Shown here in pieces: positions 16,411-25,802 of a stretch of DNA of 64,000 bases (position 1 is the first letter of the stretch; every line of letters begins with the position of its first letter). A program made the position numbers and the translations under genes. The stretch covers positions 248,001 to 312,000 of the forward strand of contig NZ_QUOK01000004.1 of NCBI RefSeq assembly GCF_003390325.1. The letters are read 5' to 3'. Source of the DNA: Rhodohalobacter sp. SW132. GTDB taxonomy: Bacteria > Bacteroidota > Rhodothermia > Balneolales > Balneolaceae. The notes below the pieces were generated by a model, which worked only from the letters and a program-made list of their open reading frames with translations, was not told the origin of the DNA and searched no databases.

Positions 16411-16640
16411 CTATATTCTCCAGTCAGCCTCATCCAGTATATAAACCAGGTGAAAATATCTTTGCTGATCTGTTTCAACACCGTAGTGCAGATGCTTTGT
16501 AATCATAAAATTCTCACCTGCGACAAAACTCGATCTACCAAATGAACAGAATACAATTCAGACGGCACCAAACTCCACATCAACTCTTCTTCAATTTAGG
16601 CAAGGTCTATAATCTCACCCGATTTAGTTTCAATTTTCAT
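16411..16640 (-). pseudogene. Decayed small protein gene with one stop and one frameshift
   Basis: From ATG at 16640 the minus strand reads MKIETKSGEIIDLA, TAA, IEEELMWSLVPSELYSVHLV. A frameshift then leads to GRSSFVAGENFMITKHLHYG and RYFHLVYILDEADWRI, ending at the stop at 16411. Joined, this is about 75-80 residues of clearly protein-like sequence. Family not recognised. The broken reading frame and position just upstream of the EEP gene point to recent decay. Confidence 0.5.
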
Positions 16641-16650
16641 CCGATTTCAA

Positions 16651-17532
16651 TCAAGGAAGAATGATTTCAGAAATTACTGGAAGATGATCAGAAGGAAAAC
16701 GTCCATCATAACGATCATCGAGAATACGATGATTCAGAACCCGGACTCCCTCACTAACGAAAATATAATCAATTCTGGATTCCGGGAGCCTGAGCTCTTC
16801 CCAGTTATTGGACGATGCCGTTGGACCTTCATGACCGGTTTCCGACGCATATCTGGCATCATTGAACCTGGAATTTTCTCTAAAAATCCCGTAAGCACTT
16901 GAACTTTCCGAAAAATTCAAATCTCCAGTTATTATGACGGGAGTATTTTCTTCAATCTTAGATGCCCGCTCCAGTATAATTTTGGTACTTTCAACCCGGG
17001 CCATATCTCCTCTGTGATCAAAATGTGTATTGAACACATAGAAGATCTTATCATTCAGAAGATCATTAAATTTGACCCATGTAACGATTCTTGTTATTGC
17101 CGAATCCCATGAAATACTACCTGGCATCTCAGTTTCTTCCGAGAGCCAAAATGTATTAGTTGCAATCAATTCAAATCGGTTTTTTTTATAGAAAATGGGA
17201 GAAAATTCACCGGCATCTTTACCATCATCACGACCAACACCCACCCAGTCATAATTCGGCAACATTTCTTGCAATTCATCTAGTTGATGTCGCAAAGCCT
17301 CTTGGACACCTATTATATCCGATTCATATTTAGGCCCCATCATTTCAGCTACATGATCACTTCGATGCGGCCAAGCATTTTTCCCATCATCTGGATTATC
17401 AAATCGGATATTATAAGACATCACAGATATAGACTCATTGAAAATCAATCCACAACTTAACCAATCTTCATCCTTAAGTTCAGTTGATCCGCCAATCAGT
17501 AATAATAAGAGGGTTAAATTTAAAATTTTCAT
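16651..17532 (-). CDS. Endonuclease/exonuclease/phosphatase (EEP) family secreted hydrolase
   Basis: This encodes 293 residues with a signal-peptide-like N-terminus (ILNLTLLLLLIGGS). All EEP active-site motifs are present in order: SYNIRF (Asn), GVQEAL (metal-binding Glu), NTHFDHRG (His), ITGDLNFSES (Asp-x-Asn) and PSDHLPV (Asp-His). Secreted Bacteroidota members hydrolyse phosphodiesters of sugars, lipids or nucleic acids. It is the last gene of the leftward run that begins with the polysaccharide genes and follows the PafA-like phosphatase, so scavenging phosphate from phosphorylated substrates is plausible. Confidence 0.88.
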   Translation of the reverse strand: MKILNLTLLLLLIGGSTELKDEDWLSCGLIFNESISVMSYNIRFDNPDDGKNAWPHRSDHVAEMMGPKYESDIIGVQEALRHQLDELQEMLPNYDWVGVGRDDGKDAGEFSPIFYKKNRFELIATNTFWLSEETEMPGSISWDSAITRIVTWVKFNDLLNDKIFYVFNTHFDHRGDMARVESTKIILERASKIEENTPVIITGDLNFSESSSAYGIFRENSRFNDARYASETGHEGPTASSNNWEELRLPESRIDYIFVSEGVRVLNHRILDDRYDGRFPSDHLPVISEIILP

Positions 17533-17713
17533 TAATCTTTCCAGCCAGAATTTTGTTTTAGGTTAGGATATTCTTTGAATATGCATTTGTTATATTTTCT
17601 ATTGAAATTTGTGACTTTCTCTAACTCTTCTGAGTATTTGGCAACCAGATTTATTCATCACTTGCGTGGTTTATATACAGCAAAATGTATTCACCAGATA
17701 CGGAGTTTTACTA

Positions 17714-19396
17714 CTATCGTCTCATCAAATCATTCAGCGGATTGCCAATATTTCCGCTCGGGAACGGTGAATTAAGAAACACCGAGACCGTTGAGGCGAT
17801 ATCCGAAACATAAACTTTCTCATTGGATTGGCCGTGAGTAATCCCATTTCCTAAAAATATCAGAGGGATGTGGGTGTCATAAACCCAGCCGGATCCATGC
17901 CCGGTCCCGCCGGTTCCCGACCCATGGGTTTGCGGCTGTAACCAGACAATTACATCACCCGATCTTTTCTGGTGGAAAGCATGCATTGCACGTGCCCGCA
18001 TTCCTGTGGTATATTCCTGGTTCTGGAGTGCATCTGCCGTAATTGCCCCTCCCACGACATCCAGTGACAAAACAAATCTCTGAACCTCTTTTTGGATAGC
18101 CACATGATCCATTCCGTTTTGATCAATATAATCGTGATCTAGAAAGAGATTCTGGTTGCTGTAAGCTAAAAGAAAATCCTCGCCATAGGTCTGTTCCAGG
18201 TATTCACGAACTGCCTGCTGCACTTGTCCACCTGCTGAAACTCCAAATTCCGAATGTCCTGTCGGAATACCCAGATCGCTCATATACTCAGGTATATATG
18301 CCCCTCCGTGATCGGCTGTCAGGAATACTAATACATTATCCATCCCGAATTCACTGTCCAGATAGTCGAAAAAATCTGCCATGTAACGATCAAGACGCAA
18401 ATAATAGTCCTGTACCTGTTTGGAGCCCGGCCCGAAGCGGTGGCCAATCGCATCGGCTGCTGAAAGGGCAATCATCAGCATGTCTGTTACATCGCCCCGG
18501 CCAAGCTCTTCCCCTTCCATAGTGGCAACGGCAAGCTCAAACAATAACTCGTCAGCAAAAGGCGTGGCATTGAGTAGACCGGGCCCCTGATCATGTTCTT
18601 CAACGAGATAAGCCAGGTCAACGGGAAATGTCGGGGTATCCATTCCTGAAAACGTTCCTTCATAGGGATTATCGTCCGGCCGACTTTCAACATAACCTTC
18701 AACCGGAAGTAGGGTTTCCCAGGTACGGGTAAGATATTCCTGTGGAAGATTTCTGTCATTGAAATCCTGCAGCCAGCCGGGCAGTTCGTCCATGTAATAG
18801 GTAGATGTAATAAAATTTCCTGTTGCCCCTTCATACCAATAAGCATCACCAGTATGCCCGGCAGGTAAAATGGCTCCCCTGTCCTTGCGTGAAATACCCA
18901 CAGTTTTTGACCTCTCTCCTGTAAACATAAAAAGTTCATCCCCAACAGTGGTAGTAAGCATATTAATTGGTGATTTTTCGCCATTATATTCCGGCCGCGA
19001 TCCCACCCCCTCATAACCAGACCCGACAGCCTCAATCACGTTTATATTGCGATCCAGTTCACGCACATACCAGCTGTTGCCTATCAAACCGTGTACACTG
19101 GGCGTTGCCCCGGACAGCTGTGCAGCATGTCCCGGTCCGGTGGAAGTTTGCAGATGACGAAAATAGGCATTCCTGAAAGTATGCCCTTCATTTAACAGCC
19201 GTTTGATTCCTCCTTCTTCATAATGATCCCAATATTTATAAATGTAATCCGGCCTCATCTGATCGACGATTAAGCCAACAACCAGATTAGGAGTGTCGTA
19301 ATGGGGCTTATCAGGAGTATGTTGCTGGGCTTTAATGCCACTTGCTCCGATTAGCATTATAATCCAAATAGTATAGAAGCTGATTAATGATTTCAT
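17714..19396 (-). CDS. PafA-like alkaline phosphatase / phosphodiesterase
   Basis: The frame is open to 19468, but the start at 19396 (MKSLISFYTIWIIMLIGASG, then KAQ) gives a clean signal peptide, 560 residues in all. The alkaline-phosphatase superfamily features of PafA are present: LVVGLIVDQMRPDYI (metal Asp), HLQTSTGPGHAAQLSG with the nucleophilic Thr of the T-x-PGH box, GLIGNSWY (the Asn-Trp pair of PafA), ADAIGHRFGP and TADHGGAYIP (metal ligands). It is a periplasmic calcium-independent phosphomonoesterase by family. It lies between an aldo/keto reductase and an EEP hydrolase. Confidence 0.88.
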   Translation of the reverse strand: MKSLISFYTIWIIMLIGASGIKAQQHTPDKPHYDTPNLVVGLIVDQMRPDYIYKYWDHYEEGGIKRLLNEGHTFRNAYFRHLQTSTGPGHAAQLSGATPSVHGLIGNSWYVRELDRNINVIEAVGSGYEGVGSRPEYNGEKSPINMLTTTVGDELFMFTGERSKTVGISRKDRGAILPAGHTGDAYWYEGATGNFITSTYYMDELPGWLQDFNDRNLPQEYLTRTWETLLPVEGYVESRPDDNPYEGTFSGMDTPTFPVDLAYLVEEHDQGPGLLNATPFADELLFELAVATMEGEELGRGDVTDMLMIALSAADAIGHRFGPGSKQVQDYYLRLDRYMADFFDYLDSEFGMDNVLVFLTADHGGAYIPEYMSDLGIPTGHSEFGVSAGGQVQQAVREYLEQTYGEDFLLAYSNQNLFLDHDYIDQNGMDHVAIQKEVQRFVLSLDVVGGAITADALQNQEYTTGMRARAMHAFHQKRSGDVIVWLQPQTHGSGTGGTGHGSGWVYDTHIPLIFLGNGITHGQSNEKVYVSDIASTVSVFLNSPFPSGNIGNPLNDLMRR

Positions 19397-19454
19397 ATTA
19401 ATTAATATGAGTTGTTGTTGATTAGTACGTGATATAAAAAATAGTTTTGGATTT

Positions 19455-19637
19455 TTATCTATCTTCATTTCTTACAATTACATAAGACAGCTGGATATAG
19501 ATGGTAATTTCAGATCCCTCGATCTCAACCCTGACAAATAAGTTGTTTTGAGATACATCTGAGATCTTTATTCGGTTGCCGAATTTGAACCATTCCTTAT
19601 CATTGACAACCGGATTATGAGGGTGCAACTCCAACAT
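19455..19637 (-). CDS. Possible small protein between the reductase and phosphatase genes
   Basis: This encodes 60 residues, reading MLELHPHNPVVNDKEWFKFG and later NNLFVRVEIEGSEITIYIQL, a plausible beta-rich fold. It overlaps the 3' end of the aldo/keto reductase gene by 23 nt and ends about 60 nt before the phosphatase start, filling an otherwise empty gap on the same strand. No family recognised; it could also be the tail of a decayed gene. Confidence 0.35.
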   Translation of the reverse strand: MLELHPHNPVVNDKEWFKFGNRIKISDVSQNNLFVRVEIEGSEITIYIQLSYVIVRNEDR

Positions 19638-20628
19638 TATTTAGGCTAAATTCATCTAAATGTGCCGTTATTCTATTCAGTTCATCCTGGGTTAAGGTAA
19701 AACTCAATGCCCCTGCATTTTCCTTTACCTGGTCTTCATTTCGAGCGCCCACCAATACACTACCAATTCCTGGTCGGTTAGCGGTCCAATGTATGGCCAG
19801 TTGCGCAAAAGAAGCGTTATATTTATCTGCAATTGGTTTAATTTTGGACAATAGTTTATTTGTCTGAAGGACATTTTCATCCGTAAAATATTTACTATCT
19901 TTTCGAGTGTCGTAGCCGGTAAACTTGAAATGTGGTGTTATTTTTCCCGTAAGCAAACCACGCTGTAACGGACTATATGGAAGGATGTGCATTTGTCTTT
20001 CAATCGCTTGCGGAATCACGTTTTTCTCAATCTTGCGATTAATCATACTATAAGGCACCTGATTGGAGGCAAGAGGAATCGTTTTCAGAGCTTCATCTAC
20101 CTGTTCTGTAGTATAATTACAAACTCCGGCTGCACGTACTTTTCCTTCATCAATCAATTCGGTAACAGCCTCCATGGTTTCGGAGATTGGTGTAGAACCG
20201 TCCGGCCAGTGAATTTGATACAGATCTATAGTTTCTATATTGAGCCGTCGAAGACTGGCCTCGCATTCTTTTTTTACCCGTTCTTTTGAGGCCCATCTAT
20301 ATATTTTTACAGGATTACCCGCATCATCCTGACTGTTAGAATGGAATCTGCCGTCATTTGTCTCCCAATTAAGGCCATATTTGGTGAGAATTTGGTATTG
20401 ATTACGATCTGTATTTTTTAGTGCTTTTCCAATCAGTTCTTCACTCTTTCCGAATCCATATACTGGAGCGGTGTCAATCGTAGTCATTCCAAGGTCAACT
20501 GCGGTTTTCACAGCTTTGATGGCGTCAATCTCGTCTGCACCGCCCCACATCCATCCACTTATAGCCCAAGCACCGAATGCAATGGGAGATACTTGTATGT
20601 CTGAAAGTCCAAGTTGTCGTAATTCCAT
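19615..20628 (-). CDS. Aldo/keto reductase
   Basis: This encodes 337 residues, a complete TIM-barrel AKR. The catalytic tetrad can be read in order: Asp in TTIDTAPVYGFG, Tyr in the same box, Lys in ILTKYG and His in YQIHWPDG. The NADPH-binding end is GSVLVGARNEDQVKEN. Cytoplasmic, without a signal. It lies downstream of the heparinase-family gene 20798-22993 in the same direction (170-nt gap), so it may reduce the aldehyde or keto groups of sugars released by the lyases. A general stress reductase is the alternative. Confidence 0.88.
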   Translation of the reverse strand: MELRQLGLSDIQVSPIAFGAWAISGWMWGGADEIDAIKAVKTAVDLGMTTIDTAPVYGFGKSEELIGKALKNTDRNQYQILTKYGLNWETNDGRFHSNSQDDAGNPVKIYRWASKERVKKECEASLRRLNIETIDLYQIHWPDGSTPISETMEAVTELIDEGKVRAAGVCNYTTEQVDEALKTIPLASNQVPYSMINRKIEKNVIPQAIERQMHILPYSPLQRGLLTGKITPHFKFTGYDTRKDSKYFTDENVLQTNKLLSKIKPIADKYNASFAQLAIHWTANRPGIGSVLVGARNEDQVKENAGALSFTLTQDELNRITAHLDEFSLNNVGVAPS

Positions 20629-20797
20629 TTATTAACCTATCTAAAGTTAGTTAGTATATCCCGTTTTTTTCCATTTTCTGTAATTGGATAATAAACAGAT
20701 CCAATTGGAATATGGGATACTGTGGTTAATTTTCAGTATGTCTGTGACAAACCAAGGTGATTCAGGAATTTTCAGCACCAAAAGCTAAAACTGATTC

Positions 20798-22993
20798 TTA
20801 CTCAATTCCAGGAGTGCCTCTAGTCAGTGGCACCGTCACAATTGTTGGTTCCTCACCCTCAATATGAATTCTTACTTTACCGGTATTCTGATCCATGAGA
20901 TCTGCCCCAACTTCCGGCACTGATCCACTGGCCGGAACCAGAACCCAGGCAAAGGTAGAATTATTATCGATCTGTGCTGTATAAACAGCCGTTGGAGTGG
21001 GTTCTTTATTTCCATAAGTCTCACTATACCAGCCCCGTATATATGGCTCGGTTTGACCTTTGATGATCTCAACATCCCAGGAAACCTCACCGGCGGGAAC
21101 AAGGCGTAAATTCCCTTTGGAGGTGTCATTGGATACCACCTGTATGTCCTCAATCACCGCATGTACATCCGGGGCAAAATGCCATAACGCTTCCAGTTTT
21201 CGAGGCCTGTCGGTAGTTACCCGGTCAACAACCACCCAGTATTTTCCCCTGACATAAAATACGGCACGAGTATGTTCAGCTTCACCTTCTGTATTCTCAT
21301 ATCCTCCGGTAAATGTATCTACAGCATAATCAAATTCTTCAGTATTTACATAATCAATCCCTTCCTCCAGCGGATCTTCTGCAATTCTATCCCAGACATC
21401 CTGGCCGGCACCATCTATTAAAATTACGTTTTGTGAAAATGAACTGCGAAAATAACCTCTCCACATGGTGGGATCAAAACTGAAATAGTCCTCATGGGTA
21501 TATCTTCCGGTATCTACCAGTAAATCCCTGCCGTATGCATGAACGGATAAATGCAGCATATCCCGGTGCTGATGGCCGGTTCCGTAAGGTCCAGTATGGA
21601 AAAACCCCCAGTGGCTATCCGCATCCCAGCCGTTGCGCATAACATGGATTCCAGCCCATGGAAATACCCGCGATGGCAATCCGTCAGGTTTCATGCCCTC
21701 TTCCCCATTTGTAGCGATGTATATCCAGTCGGGCCTGTCAAAAATATCTGCTGCACCTAAAACGACGGAAGCCATATCTCTTCTGTCGGAGTCGTTATTC
21801 AAAGGTTGGTAACCATCAGGACGCATACTATATACAAGGTAGTTGTACATCTCCTCTACTCTCTTTAAGTATAAATCGGAAACTGAACGACCGGCATTGC
21901 GATAATTTTCTATCAAGGTCTCAAAATGCCTCAGTGCAACAAGTTGATACGTGCTTGTTAACTCCGTTTGAACACCATCAGGATACACCTGTATTTCTAG
22001 TTCTTCTTCCATCTTTTCGAGTGCATACTCAACCCAATCATCAGCCTGTTGGAATTCAGGAAATGCCAGACCCACTAAGCCAAGACCGTTCAGCTCCATA
22101 GTTCCATGATTATGTCCTATAGCATGATGTTCCTTCAGATAAAGTGCATGTATGGGAATACTTGATAACATCATTATACGGGCCGCCGGAGAAAAATCCT
22201 CAGCATTCTGAAATCCATAAAAAGCCTGGGGCCAGGTATCTCCCATTCGATTACCGGCTTCGAGAACACGCCAGATTACTTCATTTATATCCCGCCAGTC
22301 CAGTTCAACAGTTGTGGTTCGCAGAACCTCCCATATTCTATGATCCTTATCAGGCAACGGGTTATGTAGGATCCAGTCCCGTATGATCAGATCGAATTTC
22401 TCTGCATAGGCATCCTGACCAGTTTCATGCCAACCTCTTAATAGATCAATGAAAAATCGGTGTCTGTTTATAAAATAACCGAATTCCGCATCGTTTCGTG
22501 GTCCGTGATAGGTCCAGTCCCACCCACCGTTTTCAGTCAGTGGAATTTCAGCCAAACCATTTCGGGTAATCTTATCATTCAAGAGTTGCTCTGCACGGTT
22601 TCGATCTTCAGTGCTTTCAAATGTATAGGGTTTCTCCCTCAGCCAGAGACCGGAGTCTGAATTCTTGTAATAGGTAATCAGCCGGTTTGCGGCTGAAACC
22701 GTATCTGCATTTTGCAGCGACTGCGATACAGGTTCGAGACCGGGATACTCCAGATCAAGATGAGAAAATAAAGACCTGATAATTTCGGGATGAGACTCCC
22801 ATAAATCCTCTATAGAAATGATATCCTGCCAGCCTGAGTTCAAAGTATCATCTGCGGTTTCGGTTAAGCACCCCCAGGCATCATCAAAACAAATAGTTGA
22901 ATGAGAACTAGCATGAACATTTATGATTAGTGCTAATATCAATATCGGAAAGAGTATTAGTGAATGGAGGAGATTTCCGGTGATTGTATTCAT
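20798..22993 (-). CDS. Heparinase II/III-family polysaccharide lyase (copy 1)
   Basis: This encodes 731 residues with an N-terminal signal (LLHSLILFPILILALIINVH). Residues about 70-400 are the alpha/alpha toroid (Hepar_II_III_N type: GYFINRHRFFIDLLRGWHET, RDWILHNPLPD) with HNHGTMELNGLGL carrying the conserved Asn/His. Residues about 430-700 are the heparinase II/III beta-sandwich: GPYGTGHQHRDMLHLSVHAY with the metal/catalytic His, then YFSFDP with Tyr. It should cleave uronic-acid-containing glycans by beta-elimination in the periplasm; the exact substrate (heparin-like, alginate-like or other) cannot be read. It is a close paralogue of 28799-30961. Confidence 0.87.
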   Translation of the reverse strand: MNTITGNLLHSLILFPILILALIINVHASSHSTICFDDAWGCLTETADDTLNSGWQDIISIEDLWESHPEIIRSLFSHLDLEYPGLEPVSQSLQNADTVSAANRLITYYKNSDSGLWLREKPYTFESTEDRNRAEQLLNDKITRNGLAEIPLTENGGWDWTYHGPRNDAEFGYFINRHRFFIDLLRGWHETGQDAYAEKFDLIIRDWILHNPLPDKDHRIWEVLRTTTVELDWRDINEVIWRVLEAGNRMGDTWPQAFYGFQNAEDFSPAARIMMLSSIPIHALYLKEHHAIGHNHGTMELNGLGLVGLAFPEFQQADDWVEYALEKMEEELEIQVYPDGVQTELTSTYQLVALRHFETLIENYRNAGRSVSDLYLKRVEEMYNYLVYSMRPDGYQPLNNDSDRRDMASVVLGAADIFDRPDWIYIATNGEEGMKPDGLPSRVFPWAGIHVMRNGWDADSHWGFFHTGPYGTGHQHRDMLHLSVHAYGRDLLVDTGRYTHEDYFSFDPTMWRGYFRSSFSQNVILIDGAGQDVWDRIAEDPLEEGIDYVNTEEFDYAVDTFTGGYENTEGEAEHTRAVFYVRGKYWVVVDRVTTDRPRKLEALWHFAPDVHAVIEDIQVVSNDTSKGNLRLVPAGEVSWDVEIIKGQTEPYIRGWYSETYGNKEPTPTAVYTAQIDNNSTFAWVLVPASGSVPEVGADLMDQNTGKVRIHIEGEEPTIVTVPLTRGTPGIE

Positions 22994-23046
22994 TCTGGGA
23001 TCTGTTTTATTATTTCACAAATATTGTTAATGATGTTTCATGTCTG

Positions 23047-23820
23047 CTAGAACCGCACCCCAAGGTTTGCAATAAATCCTCTGTGGAATGTGTTGCTTTC
23101 ATAGAATTTCAATGAATCTGTAAAACCATGGGAATAGTATCCCTCTATAAAAAATCCATAGGGAAAATGCAGCCCCATCCCCAGATCAGCACTAAAATTT
23201 ATTTTACTGTAATGCTGGTCCACCACACTGGCAATATTGGTTTGTGTATGTGATTCTCCCTGCGGCGTTCTGAGAGCAAAAGAATGATCAAAACCCGCTA
23301 CTACAGAAAATGTGGGTCCGAGAAGAACATAGGGAGTAACTGTACCGACCGGAACAGAGTATATAAAACGGATCGGAGCTTCAATTATATGGAAGGTGAC
23401 GGATGAATGTACGTTTTCATTAAAGATTTCATCTTCCGAAAAAGGCCCGCCCATCTCCCGGTTAAATTCAAAACCGTGTAATTCTTCATCCATAAAAAGT
23501 TCTACCCCGTCATAAATCACACGATTAATATGATTATCCAGATTACGCTGCGTCTTTTCCACGTAGTTTAATTCAAAACGTATATTCAGATCTGATACCC
23601 AGTCGTTAAGAATCTCCGAACTTATAAACAACCCGATTTGATAACCCGATTGCCGTTCTGCCTGATCAATGGTACTGCCCTCAATAGCGAAAAGATTGAA
23701 TCCCCCCTTTATTCCGAAGTGGACGGATTGTTCAGCTTCTTGTAACCCTTGTGAATATGATCCTTTATTGATTGTAAGGCATACTATCAATGTTATAAAT
23801 ACTGTTGCTGTTCGTTTCAT
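23047..23820 (-). CDS. PorT-like outer-membrane beta-barrel protein
   Basis: This encodes 257 residues: signal peptide (TATVFITLIVCLTINKGSYS), then a small barrel. HFGIKGGFNLFAIEG is the first strand typical of Bacteroidota OMP_b-brl_2/PorT-like proteins. RFELNYVEKTQRN, VTPYVLLGPTFSVV and LGMGLHFPYGFFIEGYY are further amphipathic strands, and the protein ends with GFIANLGVRF (aromatic C-terminal residue for the barrel-assembly machinery). It lies 16 nt downstream of the toroid enzyme gene and before heparinase copy 1, so it is probably an operon member assisting glycan passage or binding. Confidence 0.8.
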   Translation of the reverse strand: MKRTATVFITLIVCLTINKGSYSQGLQEAEQSVHFGIKGGFNLFAIEGSTIDQAERQSGYQIGLFISSEILNDWVSDLNIRFELNYVEKTQRNLDNHINRVIYDGVELFMDEELHGFEFNREMGGPFSEDEIFNENVHSSVTFHIIEAPIRFIYSVPVGTVTPYVLLGPTFSVVAGFDHSFALRTPQGESHTQTNIASVVDQHYSKINFSADLGMGLHFPYGFFIEGYYSHGFTDSLKFYESNTFHRGFIANLGVRF

Positions 23821-23836
23821 AACAGGTACCCTTTTT

Positions 23837-25648
23837 TTATGTTATCCGTATTTTATGCTGAAATGGGGTGATTCCTGTCAAAACAACAGTCGGAAGATCC
23901 ATTTTGGGCAGGGTTCCCCGTAAATCCGCATTTGAATGCAAATATGTGCCGGGTCCAAACGTGATGGTACTGCCGCCGGCCCGGTAACTGCCAAAGCCGT
24001 TTTTCAGGAAATAGGTATCCTCAAGCTGTTCATGCCTATCTACGCCGGTAAATACACCTTCGGGCCTGAAAATCAATTCTACCGTTGTGGGAACATTATC
24101 AGTGCCCTGTGCACTGACTTCCACTTCAAAACCACCCTCGATTTCACGAATTACAGCACGCTGGATTAATGGATGCACTCGTGTCCGCTCCCGGTGTTCT
24201 GTGTGCCACATCAGGCCATACGTGTCATAAAATTCAGGATCAAAATTCCAGTTATTTCCGATGGGCGTTTTTTCTTCCGGCACCGGCTGAACATAAAATC
24301 CCTCTGTTTTTCGTTCCAATACCCAGGCTCCATTTTCTTTCCGGATATCATCCGATTCAAATTGACCCATACCTGAAAATGAATTACCGAGTCTCATTCC
24401 CCACAGAATGGCATCTCCTTTGTGAAAAGCGAAAAAGATGCCTTTTTTTGTATAACGGGATATAATGGATGCATCGTAATTTCCACGCCTTACCCGCACC
24501 ACTCCTGATCCGCGGAATTCTTTTTCATAATTACGCGGCAACGATCCCGACGGTGGCAGTGGTGACCACAGGTCCGGATCTTCAAGGAAATACTTCAAAT
24601 CTCCGGTTAGCTGATTAAAATGATTTCTTTCGATATGGCGACAGGCTGCGGAATATGTTTGGTTGTCATCACGCAGGGCCAGATAACGATAGGAGTAATA
24701 CTGGTTACTTAAAGACAGCATTCTTCGGCCATCCCGTTCCACCCTTTCCGATACCTCTTCCACCACCTGTCCGTTTGACGTGATATAGTAAAGAGTCATA
24801 TCCAGGTTTTTTCGCACATAGTCGAGGAGTTCTGGTTTGTCAAAAAACTTCGACGTCATAACAAGTGCTCTGTTGGTATGCGCGCTGTATCCAACGGTGT
24901 CACGTTCTCTGTACTGGCCATCTTCATCGATGTCTATTCCCTCGGTAAGCCATCTATTGGCCCTGTCAAGATATCGTTCATTCGGCCACAATTCGTTGAT
25001 CCGGCCCAGGGCATCACACATAATCCACCGGTGATTGGGCGTATGAACTCCGCCATCGACAAGTGCATCACTTGCCTTTTGCAGAAATGTTTGCAACGCC
25101 TCCAGTGTTTCTTCTGCCCCCGGGATATTATTTTTTGTTCTCAGTAATTTAAAACCGGGAGTCAGACCTCTGACACGGAAAGCCGTATCAGGTGGTGAAT
25201 AAAAGTTATGATTCAATAAATCTATTGTTCCATCCTCATGCTGAACCCGAACGAGATAATTTGCAGCTTCTCTTACAATTTGCATCAACTCTTCAGACTC
25301 GTAATATTGTGATTCGGGTAATGTGATTGAACATATAGCCCTACTGATAAACCCGGAGGTGGAGTTGACAGACGGCAGGCCGTATCCATCCAGAAAACCA
25401 CCGAAGTCCGGATCAGACGTGTCATTTACACGGCCATTCTTCAACATCTGTGGAAGATTGCCAAATCGAGTATCATTTAATGAGATGAGATCTATGATCC
25501 ACTGCGGTTTTCTCCTGATTTTCTGTTTATCACCTGTAGCATCACCCTGTCTGTAAGGTACAAATACCAAACCTGCTCCCAGCGTAGTTCCGGTCAACTG
25601 CAGGAATTTTTTTCGTGAAAACAAATTGTGAATATCAGGATTATTCAT
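23837..25648 (-). CDS. Exported toroid enzyme, candidate polysaccharide lyase or hydrolase
   Basis: This encodes 603 residues. The N-terminus SRKKFLQLTGTTLGAGLVF is a Tat-like signal (single Arg-Lys-Lys form). Residues about 110-370 are helix-rich with repeated Trp/Tyr/His boxes as in alpha/alpha-toroid enzymes: HTPNHRWIMCDALGRINELW, DTVGYSAHTNRAL, LSNQYYSYRYLALRD. Residues about 380-600 are beta-rich (GSGVVRVRRGNYDASIISRY, GMRLGNSFSGMGQFES). A toroid followed by a beta-sandwich is the architecture of PL8/PL12/PL21-type lyases. I cannot assign a CAZy family; the Asn-His-Arg and Tyr-x-x-His-x-Asn boxes are candidate active-site residues. It sits inside the heparinase-family operon. Confidence 0.65.
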   Translation of the reverse strand: MNNPDIHNLFSRKKFLQLTGTTLGAGLVFVPYRQGDATGDKQKIRRKPQWIIDLISLNDTRFGNLPQMLKNGRVNDTSDPDFGGFLDGYGLPSVNSTSGFISRAICSITLPESQYYESEELMQIVREAANYLVRVQHEDGTIDLLNHNFYSPPDTAFRVRGLTPGFKLLRTKNNIPGAEETLEALQTFLQKASDALVDGGVHTPNHRWIMCDALGRINELWPNERYLDRANRWLTEGIDIDEDGQYRERDTVGYSAHTNRALVMTSKFFDKPELLDYVRKNLDMTLYYITSNGQVVEEVSERVERDGRRMLSLSNQYYSYRYLALRDDNQTYSAACRHIERNHFNQLTGDLKYFLEDPDLWSPLPPSGSLPRNYEKEFRGSGVVRVRRGNYDASIISRYTKKGIFFAFHKGDAILWGMRLGNSFSGMGQFESDDIRKENGAWVLERKTEGFYVQPVPEEKTPIGNNWNFDPEFYDTYGLMWHTEHRERTRVHPLIQRAVIREIEGGFEVEVSAQGTDNVPTTVELIFRPEGVFTGVDRHEQLEDTYFLKNGFGSYRAGGSTITFGPGTYLHSNADLRGTLPKMDLPTVVLTGITPFQHKIRIT

Positions 25649-25802
25649 TTGTATGATTTTTATCTGAAGGTTTTGGGAGATGATGGTATATAAGATCTAT
25701 CATCATTTACGTGTTCATTTCCCTGATCTTCTTTAAATGAAAATGAATTATTCTTATCAGATGGTTTTATCGAACCCCAGTTTTCATTTCATACTCATTA
25801 CA

